NCBI GenBank assembly: GCA_041485285.1
Contig: JBGPJF010000025.1
Coordinates: forward strand, 1 to 30,096
From: DATEUP01 sp041485285
GTDB taxonomy: Archaea > Thermoplasmatota > DTKX01 > DATEUP01
Direction of reading: 5' to 3'
Length of the DNA stretch: 30,096 nt
Below the pieces are notes generated by a model. The model was not told the origin of the DNA. It searched no databases and saw only the letters and a list, made by a program, of their open reading frames with translations. The position numbers and the translations under genes were made by a program. Of the stretch, positions 15,071 to 22,338 are shown one piece after another; position 1 is the first letter of the stretch; the number at the start of each line of letters is the position of its first letter.

Positions 15071-15130
15071 CTCCCCCACCCCCTACAAAGGGTGAAATCC
15101 CTGGGCCGGCTCGTGCGCTGAGGATGCGCC

Positions 15131-15910
15131 ATGGAGCTCGTGGTCGTCGGTTCCTCGTCTTCGGGCAATTCGATGATGCTCGTGGCCGACGAGGGCGCCC
15201 TGCTCATCGACGCGGGCTTTTCGATGAAGGAAATACGAAGCCGCCTGGGGCAGGAGGGGTTGGGCCTCGACACGGTCGTGGCGCTGCTCATCACCCACGA
15301 GCACTCGGACCACGCAAGCGGGGTCGGCCGGTTCTTGCGCCACGAGAGGCTTACCGTGGCGGCCAATGCGGCGACGGCCGCGGCCGTTCGCAGCACCTTC
15401 GGGGGCGACGGCGTCCGGCCCCTCGAGGACGATGAGGTCGTCCGCTTCGGTCCCTTTGCGGTCCGGCCGATCCGCGTGCCGCACGATTCGGCGGACTGTT
15501 CAAGCTTCGATATCGAAGTGCAGGGGCGCCACCTGGTCTATGCCACGGACCTCGGGGCGGTGCCCGAAGCGCTGGTAAAGGCGGGCGCGCGCGCCGACCT
15601 CGTGGTGCTCGAATCGAACCACGACCGCCAGATGCTCTGGTCGGGCAGCTACCCCAAATTCCTCAAGGAACGGATCGGCGGGGGGCGCGGTCACCTCTCC
15701 AACGAGCAGGCGGGGGAAGCGGCGGCGAAGATGGCGGCAGGGCGGATGCGCAAGCTGCTGCTCGCGCACCTAAGCAAGGAGAACAACCGGCCCGAGGTCG
15801 CGCTTGATGCGGTGCGGAAGGGGCTGGCCGGGAAAGGCGGGCTTGGCGCGTTTGATGTGGAAGTGCGCGCGGCCCCGAAGGACGGCCCGCTGCGCATGGC
15901 GTGGGGTTAA
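15131..15910 (+). CDS. MBL-fold hydrolase of the WalJ/YycJ type (259 aa)
   Basis: Metallo-beta-lactamase-fold protein close to WalJ/YycJ, proteins thought to be DNA- or RNA-processing nucleases linked in bacteria to replication and cell-wall control. Visible motifs: the family N-terminus VVGSSSSGNSMML, the metal motif THEHSDH (residues 55-61), the His in VPHDSADCSSF, the Asp in YATDLGAVPE, LESNHD, and HLSKENN near the C-terminus. All metal positions appear intact. The ATG at 15131 follows GAGG by about eight bases. It stands alone between a terminator and a new promoter. A phosphodiesterase or nuclease role is likely; the substrate is unknown in archaea. Confidence 0.88.
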   Translation: MELVVVGSSSSGNSMMLVADEGALLIDAGFSMKEIRSRLGQEGLGLDTVVALLITHEHSDHASGVGRFLRHERLTVAANAATAAAVRSTFGGDGVRPLEDDEVVRFGPFAVRPIRVPHDSADCSSFDIEVQGRHLVYATDLGAVPEALVKAGARADLVVLESNHDRQMLWSGSYPKFLKERIGGGRGHLSNEQAGEAAAKMAAGRMRKLLLAHLSKENNRPEVALDAVRKGLAGKGGLGAFDVEVRAAPKDGPLRMAWG

Positions 15911-15964
15911 GCGGCAGGCGCGCGCGGGCGGGCGCGCTCTCGTTCTCCCGACGAAGTGGGGGCC

Positions 15965-15980
15965 AACGGTTAAATCCGTT
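15965..15980 (+). promoter_or_regulatory. Inverted repeat around a TATA-like element, upstream of the propeller gene
   Basis: AACGG-TTAAAT-CCGTT places a TATA-like TTAAAT (15970-15975) inside a five-base inverted repeat. It is centred about 38 nt before the GTG at 16011, so the mRNA leader would be about 12 nt. A repressor bound here would block TBP. Confidence 0.4.
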
Positions 15981-16010
15981 CATGGGGGTTGAATCCTGCT
16001 CGGTGGTCGT

Positions 16011-18005
16011 GTGGAACTAAAGGAGCGCTGGAGGGTTGCCTCGCCCGATGTGCCGTGGGCGGTGGCGCTTGCGCGCGACGGGGCCGCCCTGGCCTACGGG
16101 GCGTGGGACAAGAAGCTCCACCTGCTTGACGCGGCGGGCAAGGAGCTCTTCGCGTTCCCGACGGAGGACTTCGTGAAGGGGGTGGCCGTGTCGCAGGGCG
16201 GGGCGACGGTCGTGGCCGGTTCCTATGACAAGTACCTGTACACGATCGCGAAGGACGGCAAGATGCTGTGGCGCTACAAGGTGGACAACCCGGTGCGGGC
16301 GGCCGATGTCTCCGCCGACGGGTCGACGATCGCCGCCGGCACCTGGAGGGGCTCGATCTACCTGCTGAACCGCCGGGGCGACCTGCTTTGGAAGGAGCGG
16401 CTCGACCGCACGGCGCTCGACCTTGCCGTGAGCGACGACGGTAACCTGATCGTCGCGGGCCTCGAAGACGGCGCGGTCCTTGCCTTCAACAAGCGGGGGG
16501 GCAAGGCGTGGGAGTTCCGGACGAAGGGGGCGGTGCGGGCGGTGGACATCTCGCCTGACGGCAGCCGCGTGGTGGCAGGCGGCGAAGATTCGGTGCTCTA
16601 TTGTCTCTCGAAGGACGGGGACCTGATCTACCGCTATGAGGCCAACGAAACGGTCGTGGGCGCGCGGTTCGTGTGCATGGGAGCGGCCGTGGCGGTGGCG
16701 ACGAACTACAGCTATGTGCATTTCCTAAACCGGCAGGGGGATGTTGTGCTCTTGCGCCATGCGCCGGAGGACATCTGGAGCTTTGACGCGAACCGCGAGG
16801 GGACGCAGCTGGCCTTCGCCACGAAGGAAGGGAATGTGATCGTGGCCGACAACAGCGAGCTTGCGGCCCTCGTCGTGGAAGATGGCGCCAGGCGCATCGG
16901 GCAGATCGCGGCAGAGGGCGTCCCGGTCACGGAAGCCGAGAACCTCGCCAAGGAGGCCCTGAAGCAAGTGAAGGCGGGGCAGGCGGCCAAGGCCCTCGAA
17001 ACGATACAAAACGCGGAGCGGAAGGCCGGGGACCTGCGCGCGGCGGGGTACCTGGCGAAGGCCGAAGACGGGGTGCGCAAGGCGCAGGCGGCGCTCGACA
17101 AGTCGAAGGGGTTCGACACGCGGAAGGCGACCTACCTGCTGGGGATCGCGCGCCGCGCGAAGGCCGCACGGGCCTACGAGTCGGCGATCAAATTCGCGGC
17201 AAGTGCGCAGGCCGACGCGGAAGAGGCCGCGCGCAGTCAACGAAAGATCGCGGAGGGGGACGACCGGAGCCTGCCGGAGGTGAAGGTGGAGGAGGTGCCG
17301 GCCTCGCGCGGGCAGGCGGCGCTCGCCGCCGTGGAGCGGGAAGCCGAACCGGAGCCCGACGAGGAGATCGAGGAGGAAGTCGAGACCCCCGAGGAGGCAC
17401 CGGCTCCCGAGCCGGAGGAAGAGGAGGCGCCCGCGCCAGAACCCGAGCCGGAGGAGCCCCCCGCCGAAGAAACACCGCCGGAAGAGGCGGGCGAACCGGC
17501 ACGTGCGGAGGAGGAGGAGGAGGAGGACGCAGGGCCGATGGTGGTCGAGCCCTACGCAGGCGTCAAGGTTTTCGAAGGAGCCCCGCACGACGGGGAGTGC
17601 AAGGGCTCGACGCTGAAGATCAACGGCGAATGCGCGGCCTGTTCGACGCTCGACTTGCTGAAGCAGGCCGTCACGATTGCAAAGCAGGTGAAGCCGTCCA
17701 AGGAGATCATCGACGGGCTGAAGGACGCGCGAAAGGCGCGCGATGAAAAGGACTTCGCGCGGGCATTTGCGCTCACAAGGCGGGCGATCTCGACGATGGA
17801 AGGGGGCGCTGCGCCCCTGGCTCCGGCGCCGGCCAAGCCTGCCGCGGCTGCGCCAGCACCGGCCCCGGCTCCCCGGCCCCCGGCGGCAGCGGCGCCTCGA
17901 GCCCCGGCACCGCAGGCACCCCCGCCCAAGCAGCACCCTGCTCCTCCACAAGAGAAGCCGGCCGAGGAAGAGCCGAAGAAGAAGAAGGGCTTCATGCGGC
18001 GGTAG
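16011..18005 (+). CDS. Beta-propeller protein with acidic linker and Cys-containing C-terminal domain (664 aa)
   Basis: Multidomain intracellular protein; no signal peptide. Residues about 1-300 are a WD40/PQQ-like propeller of roughly seven repeats, each with a pattern like ADVSADGSTIAAGTWRGSIY or AVDISPDGSRVVAGGEDSVL. Residues 310-430 are helical and charged (AENLAKEALKQVKAGQAAKA), perhaps TPR-like or coiled. An acidic Pro/Glu tract (about 440-508) leads to a domain at 510-600 with Cys530, Cys541 and Cys544 (ECKGSTLKINGECAAC) and helices LDLLKQAVTIAKQV and DEKDFARAFALTRRA. An Ala/Pro tail ends in KKKKGFMRR. The C-terminal domain is repeated as the next gene. The start is GTG; expression may be controlled at 15965-15980. 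A scaffold role is inferred; I know no named family for the whole. Confidence 0.85.
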   Translation: MELKERWRVASPDVPWAVALARDGAALAYGAWDKKLHLLDAAGKELFAFPTEDFVKGVAVSQGGATVVAGSYDKYLYTIAKDGKMLWRYKVDNPVRAADVSADGSTIAAGTWRGSIYLLNRRGDLLWKERLDRTALDLAVSDDGNLIVAGLEDGAVLAFNKRGGKAWEFRTKGAVRAVDISPDGSRVVAGGEDSVLYCLSKDGDLIYRYEANETVVGARFVCMGAAVAVATNYSYVHFLNRQGDVVLLRHAPEDIWSFDANREGTQLAFATKEGNVIVADNSELAALVVEDGARRIGQIAAEGVPVTEAENLAKEALKQVKAGQAAKALETIQNAERKAGDLRAAGYLAKAEDGVRKAQAALDKSKGFDTRKATYLLGIARRAKAARAYESAIKFAASAQADAEEAARSQRKIAEGDDRSLPEVKVEEVPASRGQAALAAVEREAEPEPDEEIEEEVETPEEAPAPEPEEEEAPAPEPEPEEPPAEETPPEEAGEPARAEEEEEEDAGPMVVEPYAGVKVFEGAPHDGECKGSTLKINGECAACSTLDLLKQAVTIAKQVKPSKEIIDGLKDARKARDEKDFARAFALTRRAISTMEGGAAPLAPAPAKPAAAAPAPAPAPRPPAAAAPRAPAPQAPPPKQHPAPPQEKPAEEEPKKKKGFMRR

Positions 18006-18017
18006 GAAGGGAGCCCC

Positions 18018-18314
18018 ATGCCTTCGCCCGGCAAGTCGGCGGTCTACGCCGGCGTGGTTATCACAAGGGCCGGGCCGCACGAAAACGGCGGACCGGGGTG
18101 CAACGGCTGCCGGGTCCGAATCAACGGGAAGTGCGCATCGTGCACGACCTTCGAGCTGACGCGCAAAGGGGTGGAGCTTGCCAAGCGCGCGCGGCCCACA
18201 CCGAAGGTCATCCGGTGGCTCAAGGAAGCCCGCGATGCGAGGTACGCCGGCGACTTTGCGCGCGCGTACGCGGCGGCCTGGCAGGCCGTCGCGGCGCTGC
18301 AACCGAATCCTTGA
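18018..18314 (+). CDS. Small four-Cys protein, standalone copy of the preceding gene's C-terminal domain (98 aa)
   Basis: Not a family I can name. It aligns end to end with residues about 510-600 of the preceding protein: both have YAGV, then PH, a Cys cluster, ING(K/E)CA(S/A)C(T/S)T, a Lys-rich helix, a P-x3-(V/I)I turn, LK(E/D)AR-x-AR and DFARA(Y/F)A. Here the cluster is Cys28-x2-Cys31-x7-Cys39-x2-Cys42, a plausible zinc knuckle; the larger protein has Ser533 where Cys31 stands, so only this copy keeps all four. GGAAGGGAG lies a few bases before the ATG, and the gene starts 12 nt after its neighbour, so they are one operon. The two may pair or compete for a partner. Confidence 0.8.
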   Translation: MPSPGKSAVYAGVVITRAGPHENGGPGCNGCRVRINGKCASCTTFELTRKGVELAKRARPTPKVIRWLKEARDARYAGDFARAYAAAWQAVAALQPNP

Positions 18315-18323
18315 GTGACGCCT

Positions 18324-19376
18324 TCAACGTGATTTTCCTTTCCGACGCGGAGCCGGCCCAGGCGCAATGCGCGCGGCTTTGACGCGTTCGATCTGCGAGG
18401 GTTTCAGGATTCCAACTTCCGTAATGAACCCCACCACGAACTTGGAGGGCGTCACATCGAAGGCGGGGTTGCGGGCCGTCGACCCGATGGGCGCCAGGCG
18501 CTCAGCGCCGACATCGGTCACTTCGCTCTCGGCGCGCTCTTCGATCGGGATCGACGGGCCGCTGGGCATCGAGAAATCGAAGGTGGAGATGGGCGCCGCG
18601 ACGTAGAAGGGGACGTCGTGTTCGCGGGCCAGGACGGCCTTTTCGTACGTCCCAATCTTGTTCGCGAAGTCGCCGTTGGCCGCGACCCGGTCGGCCCCAA
18701 TGATCACGATGTCCACCTCGCCGCGCTGGAAAAAGTGGCCTGCCGCGTTGTCGGCGATGACCGCGTGGCGGATCCCTTCGTTGAGGAGTTCCCACGCCGT
18801 AAGCTTGGACCCTTGGAGACGCGGCCGCGTCTCGTCGACCCACACGAAGAAGTCGCGGCCCGCGTCGTGGGCCACGCGCATCGGCGCAAGCGCCGTGCCG
18901 TAGTCGACGGTGGCAAGCGCGCCGGCGTTGCAATGCGTGAGGATTTTCGAATCGGATTTGATGAGGGGCGCGCCGAACTTCCCGATCTTCCGGCAGCGGT
19001 CGACGATGGAGTCGACGTAATCTTCGGCGGCCTTGCGCGGGTCCTTCCCGGCCCGAATTTCGGCGAGCGTGTGGTCAATGGCAAAGGCCAGGTCGTTGGC
19101 GGTGGGGCGCGCCGCCTTGAGCCGTTTGCCGGCTTCGTCGAGGTCGAGCCCCTGCGAGGCTGCCTGGGCGATCCCCAGTGCGGCGGTGGCGCCGATCGCG
19201 GGCGCGCCGCGCACGGCCATGTCCTTGATCGCGTCGATGACGTCGAAGATGCGGGTGGCCGCGACGAACTCGAGCGCCCCTGGGAGCTTGCGCTGGTCAA
19301 TCATCCGGATGGTGCCCTTCTTGTCCATCCAGACGGCGCGTAGCTCACGCGTCTTGCCGCGGTCGCGGACCTTCAC
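18324..19376 (-). CDS. mtnA: S-methyl-5-thioribose-1-phosphate isomerase-type protein (350 aa)
   Basis: Member of the eIF2B-alpha/MtnA superfamily, here of the MtnA type, which isomerises methylthioribose-1-phosphate to methylthioribulose-1-phosphate in recycling of methylthioadenosine. Signatures: MAVRGAPAIGATAALGIAQA, THCNAGALATVDYGTAL with the catalytic Cys149, DETRPRLQGSKLTAWEL, DNAAGHFF, GADRVAANGDFANKIGTYEK with Asp229, and PSKFVVGFITEVGI at the end. Length and motif order are normal. Ribose-1,5-bisphosphate isomerase is a close relative in archaea, but the RPRLQGS-LTAWEL form favours MtnA. GTG start with GGAGG four bases before it. It is convergent with the small four-Cys gene (nine nt between stops). 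No other salvage gene is in the window. Confidence 0.92.
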   Translation of the reverse strand: MKVRDRGKTRELRAVWMDKKGTIRMIDQRKLPGALEFVAATRIFDVIDAIKDMAVRGAPAIGATAALGIAQAASQGLDLDEAGKRLKAARPTANDLAFAIDHTLAEIRAGKDPRKAAEDYVDSIVDRCRKIGKFGAPLIKSDSKILTHCNAGALATVDYGTALAPMRVAHDAGRDFFVWVDETRPRLQGSKLTAWELLNEGIRHAVIADNAAGHFFQRGEVDIVIIGADRVAANGDFANKIGTYEKAVLAREHDVPFYVAAPISTFDFSMPSGPSIPIEERAESEVTDVGAERLAPIGSTARNPAFDVTPSKFVVGFITEVGILKPSQIERVKAARIAPGPAPRRKGKSR

Positions 19377-19417
19377 GCCGCCTCCGAGCGGGCGGCGGCG
19401 TTTTAGGTTTGCGGCCC

Positions 19418-19645
19418 TTAGAAGAGCTTGCGCTTGAGGCCTTTGCCCGTGTCCTTGGTCACGTCGACCGCCTTGTGGCCGACGTCCGACGTGACATCGA
19501 CGGCCTTCCCGGCAACCGGCTTGCTCACATCCACGGCCTTGTGGCCTACATCCTTCGTGACATCGACGGCCCTGCCGCCGACGTCCTTGGTCGTCTCAAT
19601 CGCGCCCTTGAACAGTTTGCCTGCACCCTTTGTGATGTCCGCCAT
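19418..19645 (-). CDS. Small protein of five 11-residue repeats (75 aa)
   Basis: Unrecognised small protein. After 17 residues it consists of five tandem 11-mers: 18-28 TTKDVGGRAVD, 29-39 VTKDVGHKAVD, 40-50 VSKPVAGKAVD, 51-61 VTSDVGHKAVD and 62-72 VTKDTGKGLKR. Eleven-residue periods with Lys, Asp and small residues form 11/3 amphipathic helices in LEA group 3 proteins, synucleins and apolipoproteins; by analogy this may fold on membranes or protect on drying or stress. That is inference only. The ATG at 19645 is chosen over an upstream TTG (19699); GATGAG before it is a weak ribosome site. Four ACCCGG/CCGGGT half-sites lie just upstream. It follows the aldolase-like gene on the same strand and precedes mtnA. 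Confidence 0.75.
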   Translation of the reverse strand: MADITKGAGKLFKGAIETTKDVGGRAVDVTKDVGHKAVDVSKPVAGKAVDVTSDVGHKAVDVTKDTGKGLKRKLF

Positions 19646-19656
19646 GTTCTCATCGT

Positions 19657-19684
19657 CCGGGTACCCGGCCAAACCCGGCCGGGT
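19657..19684. repeat. Two adjacent 12-bp palindromes, four ACCCGG half-sites
   Basis: CCGGGTACCCGG (19657-19668) and ACCCGGCCGGGT (19673-19684) are both perfect palindromes built from the same six-base half-site in two orders, four base pairs apart. They lie 12-39 nt upstream of the 11-mer repeat gene (start 19645). A cooperative regulator site is possible. G+C richness makes such motifs more likely by chance. Confidence 0.4.
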
Positions 19685-19695
19685 GCCGTTACGCG

Positions 19696-20334
19696 TCAAC
19701 GGGTGCGGCGCCTATTTGCGGTTTTTGTTGCGACGCTTCGGGGAGGAACGACGCGCGATCGGGAGGGACGCGTGGCCGGCGCGGCCCTCGGCAGGCTGGA
19801 TTTGGCAGTGTTGACCAGGTCGCGCGGGTCGGCACCGATGAGGACGAGCCCGGTGCCCTCGATGGCGACCGCCCGCTTTCCCTTCAGCAACCGGCCGAGT
19901 GCGAGCAGCGTGTTGGGGTCCCCGAGGTACCCGCGCGGGCGGGCATGGACCTCGACGGACTTGGCAAGCGGCGGTGGGTGGGGGACAACCCCGACCACCG
20001 TCGCCTGCGGATTTACGCGCCGCGCGATCCAATGGACGGGAGTTTCGCTTGGCGGTTCGACAAGGCCGATGACCATTGCCTGGAAGCGGACGGGGTCGTA
20101 CTCGTACACCTCGCAGATCGAGGACTCAGGGGCGGCGCCGAGAACCTGGGGGCACGGGGCGATCGCGAAGCGGTTTTGCGTGGTAACAGACAGAGATCCT
20201 GGGAGCAGGGCGTCGCCCCCTTGCTTCTCAAGGCCGGCCCGAACCGTCGCGAAGGCGGCGAGCGGTGCCGGCGCGCGCACGGGCTCGCGCGAGAGGAAGA
20301 ACACGCCGAGTTGGGGGAAGACGATGCCGGCCAC
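19696..20334 (-). CDS. Degenerate class II aldolase/adducin-fold protein (212 aa)
   Basis: The order of motifs follows the class II aldolase family: GDALLPGSLSVTTQNRFAIA (family GNxSxR...xIxPSG), PPSETPVHWIARRVNPQATV (family PSxExxxHxxxYxxRpdaxAV), VVGVVPHPPPLAKS (family VxHxHsPxxTa) and AVAIEGTGLVLIGADPRDLV (family xlLxxHGxxxxGxxxxeA). The metal ligands are largely lost: one of the two His of HxH is missing and the later His is Thr in EGTG. So a catalytic aldolase or epimerase is unlikely; a regulatory or binding role is inferred. The C-terminal 40 residues are basic and Arg/Ser-rich. Start GTG 20334 without a clear ribosome site; an inverted repeat (20351-20370) and a TATA-like element lie upstream. 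Confidence 0.65.
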   Translation of the reverse strand: MAGIVFPQLGVFFLSREPVRAPAPLAAFATVRAGLEKQGGDALLPGSLSVTTQNRFAIAPCPQVLGAAPESSICEVYEYDPVRFQAMVIGLVEPPSETPVHWIARRVNPQATVVGVVPHPPPLAKSVEVHARPRGYLGDPNTLLALGRLLKGKRAVAIEGTGLVLIGADPRDLVNTAKSSLPRAAPATRPSRSRVVPPRSVATKTANRRRTR

Positions 20335-20350
20335 GGGAGTGGAACGGGGG

Positions 20351-20384
20351 CCTTACCAAAAAGAGTAAGGGGGCCGTCTTAAAA
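20351..20384 (-). promoter_or_regulatory. Possible promoter with inverted repeat upstream of aldolase-like gene
   Basis: On the minus strand TTTTAAGA (20377-20384) is TATA-like. CCTTAC-N8-GTAAGG (20351-20370) lies between it and the GTG at 20334, near the expected transcription start. It could be an operator or a small leader hairpin. Confidence 0.3.
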
Positions 20385-20481
20385 CCGTCTCATAAGAGAG
20401 GCTCGGGGCGCCATCATGATATACCGGGCGCCCGCATCAGCCATTGCAGGCGGCCCGACCGTCTGCTGGTGTCAGGGTGGT

Positions 20482-20569
20482 TGCCGGGGGCGGGATTCGA
20501 ACCCGCGAAGGCCGACTAGGACCTGCCGGATCATCGATCCGGCGCAGTACCAGGCTGTGCCACCCCGCC
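20482..20569 (-). tRNA. Type II tRNA-like gene, identity uncertain (Ile GAT by geometry, or Ser CGA)
   Basis: On the minus strand: acceptor GGCGGGG (5') against CCCCGGC (3') with a G2:G71 mismatch; D-arm GCA/TGC with loop AGCCTGGTAC; anticodon stem CCGGA/TCCGG around TCGATGA; a long variable arm AGGTC-CTAGTC-GGCCT (five pairs); T-arm GCGGG-TTCGAAT-CCCGC; discriminator A73. With a seven-base loop the anticodon reads GAT (Ile), but base 33 would be C rather than the invariant U. If U33 is enforced, the anticodon reads CGA (Ser), which suits the long variable arm but needs a nine-base loop and would carry A73. It may be an intron-bearing, divergent or decayed tRNA. Confidence 0.65.
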
Positions 20570-20695
20570 ATTACTTTTTCTTGTGCCTTTCGAACGAGCG
20601 CTGGAGGGCGCCGCCCCATAGGAACCGAAAGGGGAGGTCGCCGGACACGGCGAATCCGGTAAACGGCCATTAACCGCGACGCGGTTGGAGGCCGC

Positions 20696-21892
20696 GTGGC
20701 GGGCGAGCCGGCCTCTCGCGAGGTGTCGGAACTGCGCTTGTGTGCAGTCATCCCTCGCGCGCGCGGTGAAGAAGCTCGCAAGTGGCTGATGGAGAAGGAG
20801 CTGCTCGATGTTCACGCGCGCGTGTCGGGGGAGGGCCCGCTGCTTTTCATCCCGCTTTCGGAGCGAGCCGTCGCCGGGGCCGCGACCGCCCTCGAGGCCG
20901 CCGAGGGGTGCGCCGCGGCCGACGATGGCGCGGTCGATGCCGGCAACCTGAACCCGATGCCGCAGTCATTCGCGACGCACTTCGGCGCGAAGTTCGCCGT
21001 CCGGGAAGCGCAGGTCCGCTCGCGCGACCGGGGGTCCTACCTTGAACGGGTGAAGGTCCCTCCGGAGGTCCGTGCGTCGCTGCCCCAGGGCTTCGACCAG
21101 ATCGGCGACCTTGCCGTCCTAACGTTTGACCATAGGAACCAGCGGTACGAGGCCGAAGTGGCCGATGCGATTCTTGCGACTTATCAGGGCGTCCGCGTGG
21201 TCGCCGCCGACGAGGGCGTGCAAGGCGACCTGCGCGTGCGGTCGCTGCGCAAGCTCGCGGGGCAAGGCGAACTGCGCACCCTCCACAAGGAATTCGGGAT
21301 CGCGATCGAAGTGGACCTCTCGCGCGCGTTCTTCACGCCGCGCCTTGCAGGCGAGCGGCGTCGGGTGGCGTTGATGGTCGCCCCCTACGAGCATGTGTTG
21401 GACGCCTTTGCCGGGGTCGGGCCGATTTCGCTCCACATCGCAAAGCTCCAGCCCACGGTCCGTGTCGACGCGGTAGACCTGAACCCCGCGGCGGTTGCCC
21501 TGCTGCGCGAGAACGCGAAGCGCAACAAGCTCACGAACATCACGGCGCACGAGGGCGACTTCCACGCCTTTGCGGGGGCCCAAAAGCCCGCCTCGTATTC
21601 GCGCGTGGTCATGAACCTCCCGCACCGCGCCAAGGAGTTCCTCCCAGATGCGCTCCGGCTCGTGGCGCGCGGCGGGATGGTGCACCTCTACGAGGTGCTG
21701 CCGCTCGACCGTGTGCTCCCAGAACAGGGCGCGTTGCGGGCGATCGGGGAGAGCGCGGGAGTCCAGCTCACGATCTTGCGGGCCCGGCCAGTGAAGACCT
21801 ACAGCCCCACGGATTTGTACATCGTCTTTGACCTTCGGGTGGACGAGCGCCCCCGCAACCTTCGAATATCTTCCGCTCGCTTGGCCCCCTAG
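20696..21892 (+). CDS. trm5: tRNA (guanine37-N1)-methyltransferase Trm5 family (398 aa)
   Basis: SAM-dependent enzyme that methylates G37 next to the anticodon and prevents frameshifting. The N-terminal region (about 10-80) is the D1-like domain that checks the tRNA elbow (LCAVIPRARGEEARKWLMEK), followed by the middle domain (ASLPQGFDQIGDLAVLTFDH, the family SFDxIGdIAil motif). The catalytic part has LSRAFFTPRLAGERRRVA, SAM loop VLDAFAGVGPISLHIAK (around residue 237) and MNLPHRAKEFL (around 305). The invariant NLPxxxxEFL is present. GTG start with TTGGAG five bases before it. It directly abuts a small membrane protein gene. The tRNA-like gene upstream is on the other strand. Confidence 0.94.
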   Translation: MAGEPASREVSELRLCAVIPRARGEEARKWLMEKELLDVHARVSGEGPLLFIPLSERAVAGAATALEAAEGCAAADDGAVDAGNLNPMPQSFATHFGAKFAVREAQVRSRDRGSYLERVKVPPEVRASLPQGFDQIGDLAVLTFDHRNQRYEAEVADAILATYQGVRVVAADEGVQGDLRVRSLRKLAGQGELRTLHKEFGIAIEVDLSRAFFTPRLAGERRRVALMVAPYEHVLDAFAGVGPISLHIAKLQPTVRVDAVDLNPAAVALLRENAKRNKLTNITAHEGDFHAFAGAQKPASYSRVVMNLPHRAKEFLPDALRLVARGGMVHLYEVLPLDRVLPEQGALRAIGESAGVQLTILRARPVKTYSPTDLYIVFDLRVDERPRNLRISSARLAP

Positions 21893-22336
21893 GTGCCCCT
21901 GCTGTTCGAGGACATCACCGCGTGGCTGTTCGCCTGGGTGAGCCAAGACCCGGCGCGGGTTTGGATCTTCATTGCGGTCACGGTCATCGCGATTTTGATG
22001 TGGGCCGTCGCAAGCCTGATGGACCTCGGGCCGGAATTCGGGATCGCCGCGGTCGCAGGCCTGATCATCGCCGCGAACTCCGGCTTTTTCCTCGGGTTTG
22101 CGGTGTTCACGATGGTTTTCCTCTCGCTCTTCATCGTAATGGGGTCGGTCGTGGGCCGCTTTGCGCTGGGGACGGATTTCGCGGTCTCGGTGGCCGTTGG
22201 ATGGATCGCGGCGGTCGCGCTGGGCACGCTCTTCGGGCTCCTCGGCTTTGTCGCGACGTTCCTCCTCATTGGAGGCGTGCTTAACCGCCGCCAACGCGCG
22301 CGGCCCGAAGAGCCGGCGCCCGAAGTGGCCGCGTAG
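21893..22336 (+). CDS. Small multi-pass membrane protein (147 aa)
   Basis: Unrecognised protein of four likely transmembrane helices: VWIFIAVTVIAILMWAVASL, FGIAAVAGLIIAANSGFFLG, FTMVFLSLFIVMGSVVGRFA and VGWIAAVALGTLFGLLGFVA, plus a hydrophobic end before a basic, Pro/Glu-rich tail (NRRQRARPEEPAPEVAA). The start GTG comes immediately after the trm5 stop codon with no gap, so translation is coupled. No functional residues are recognisable. Co-transcription with trm5 gives no clear clue to function. Confidence 0.75.
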   Translation: MPLLFEDITAWLFAWVSQDPARVWIFIAVTVIAILMWAVASLMDLGPEFGIAAVAGLIIAANSGFFLGFAVFTMVFLSLFIVMGSVVGRFALGTDFAVSVAVGWIAAVALGTLFGLLGFVATFLLIGGVLNRRQRARPEEPAPEVAA

Positions 22337-22338
22337 CA

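Noticed and set aside
17341..17530. GAG/GCC-rich tract as a DNA repeat or CRISPR-like array
   Set aside because: It encodes the acidic Pro/Glu linker of the propeller protein; there are no regular repeat-spacer units.
16725..18302. Minus-strand open frame of about 525 codons
   Set aside because: Shadow of the propeller gene and the four-Cys gene, which align to each other and are therefore the real reading.
18324..19376. Translation factor eIF2B subunit or ribose-1,5-bisphosphate isomerase
   Set aside because: The THCNAG and DETRPRLQGS-LTAWEL forms and the GADRVAANGD-x-ANKIGT segment fit MtnA better.
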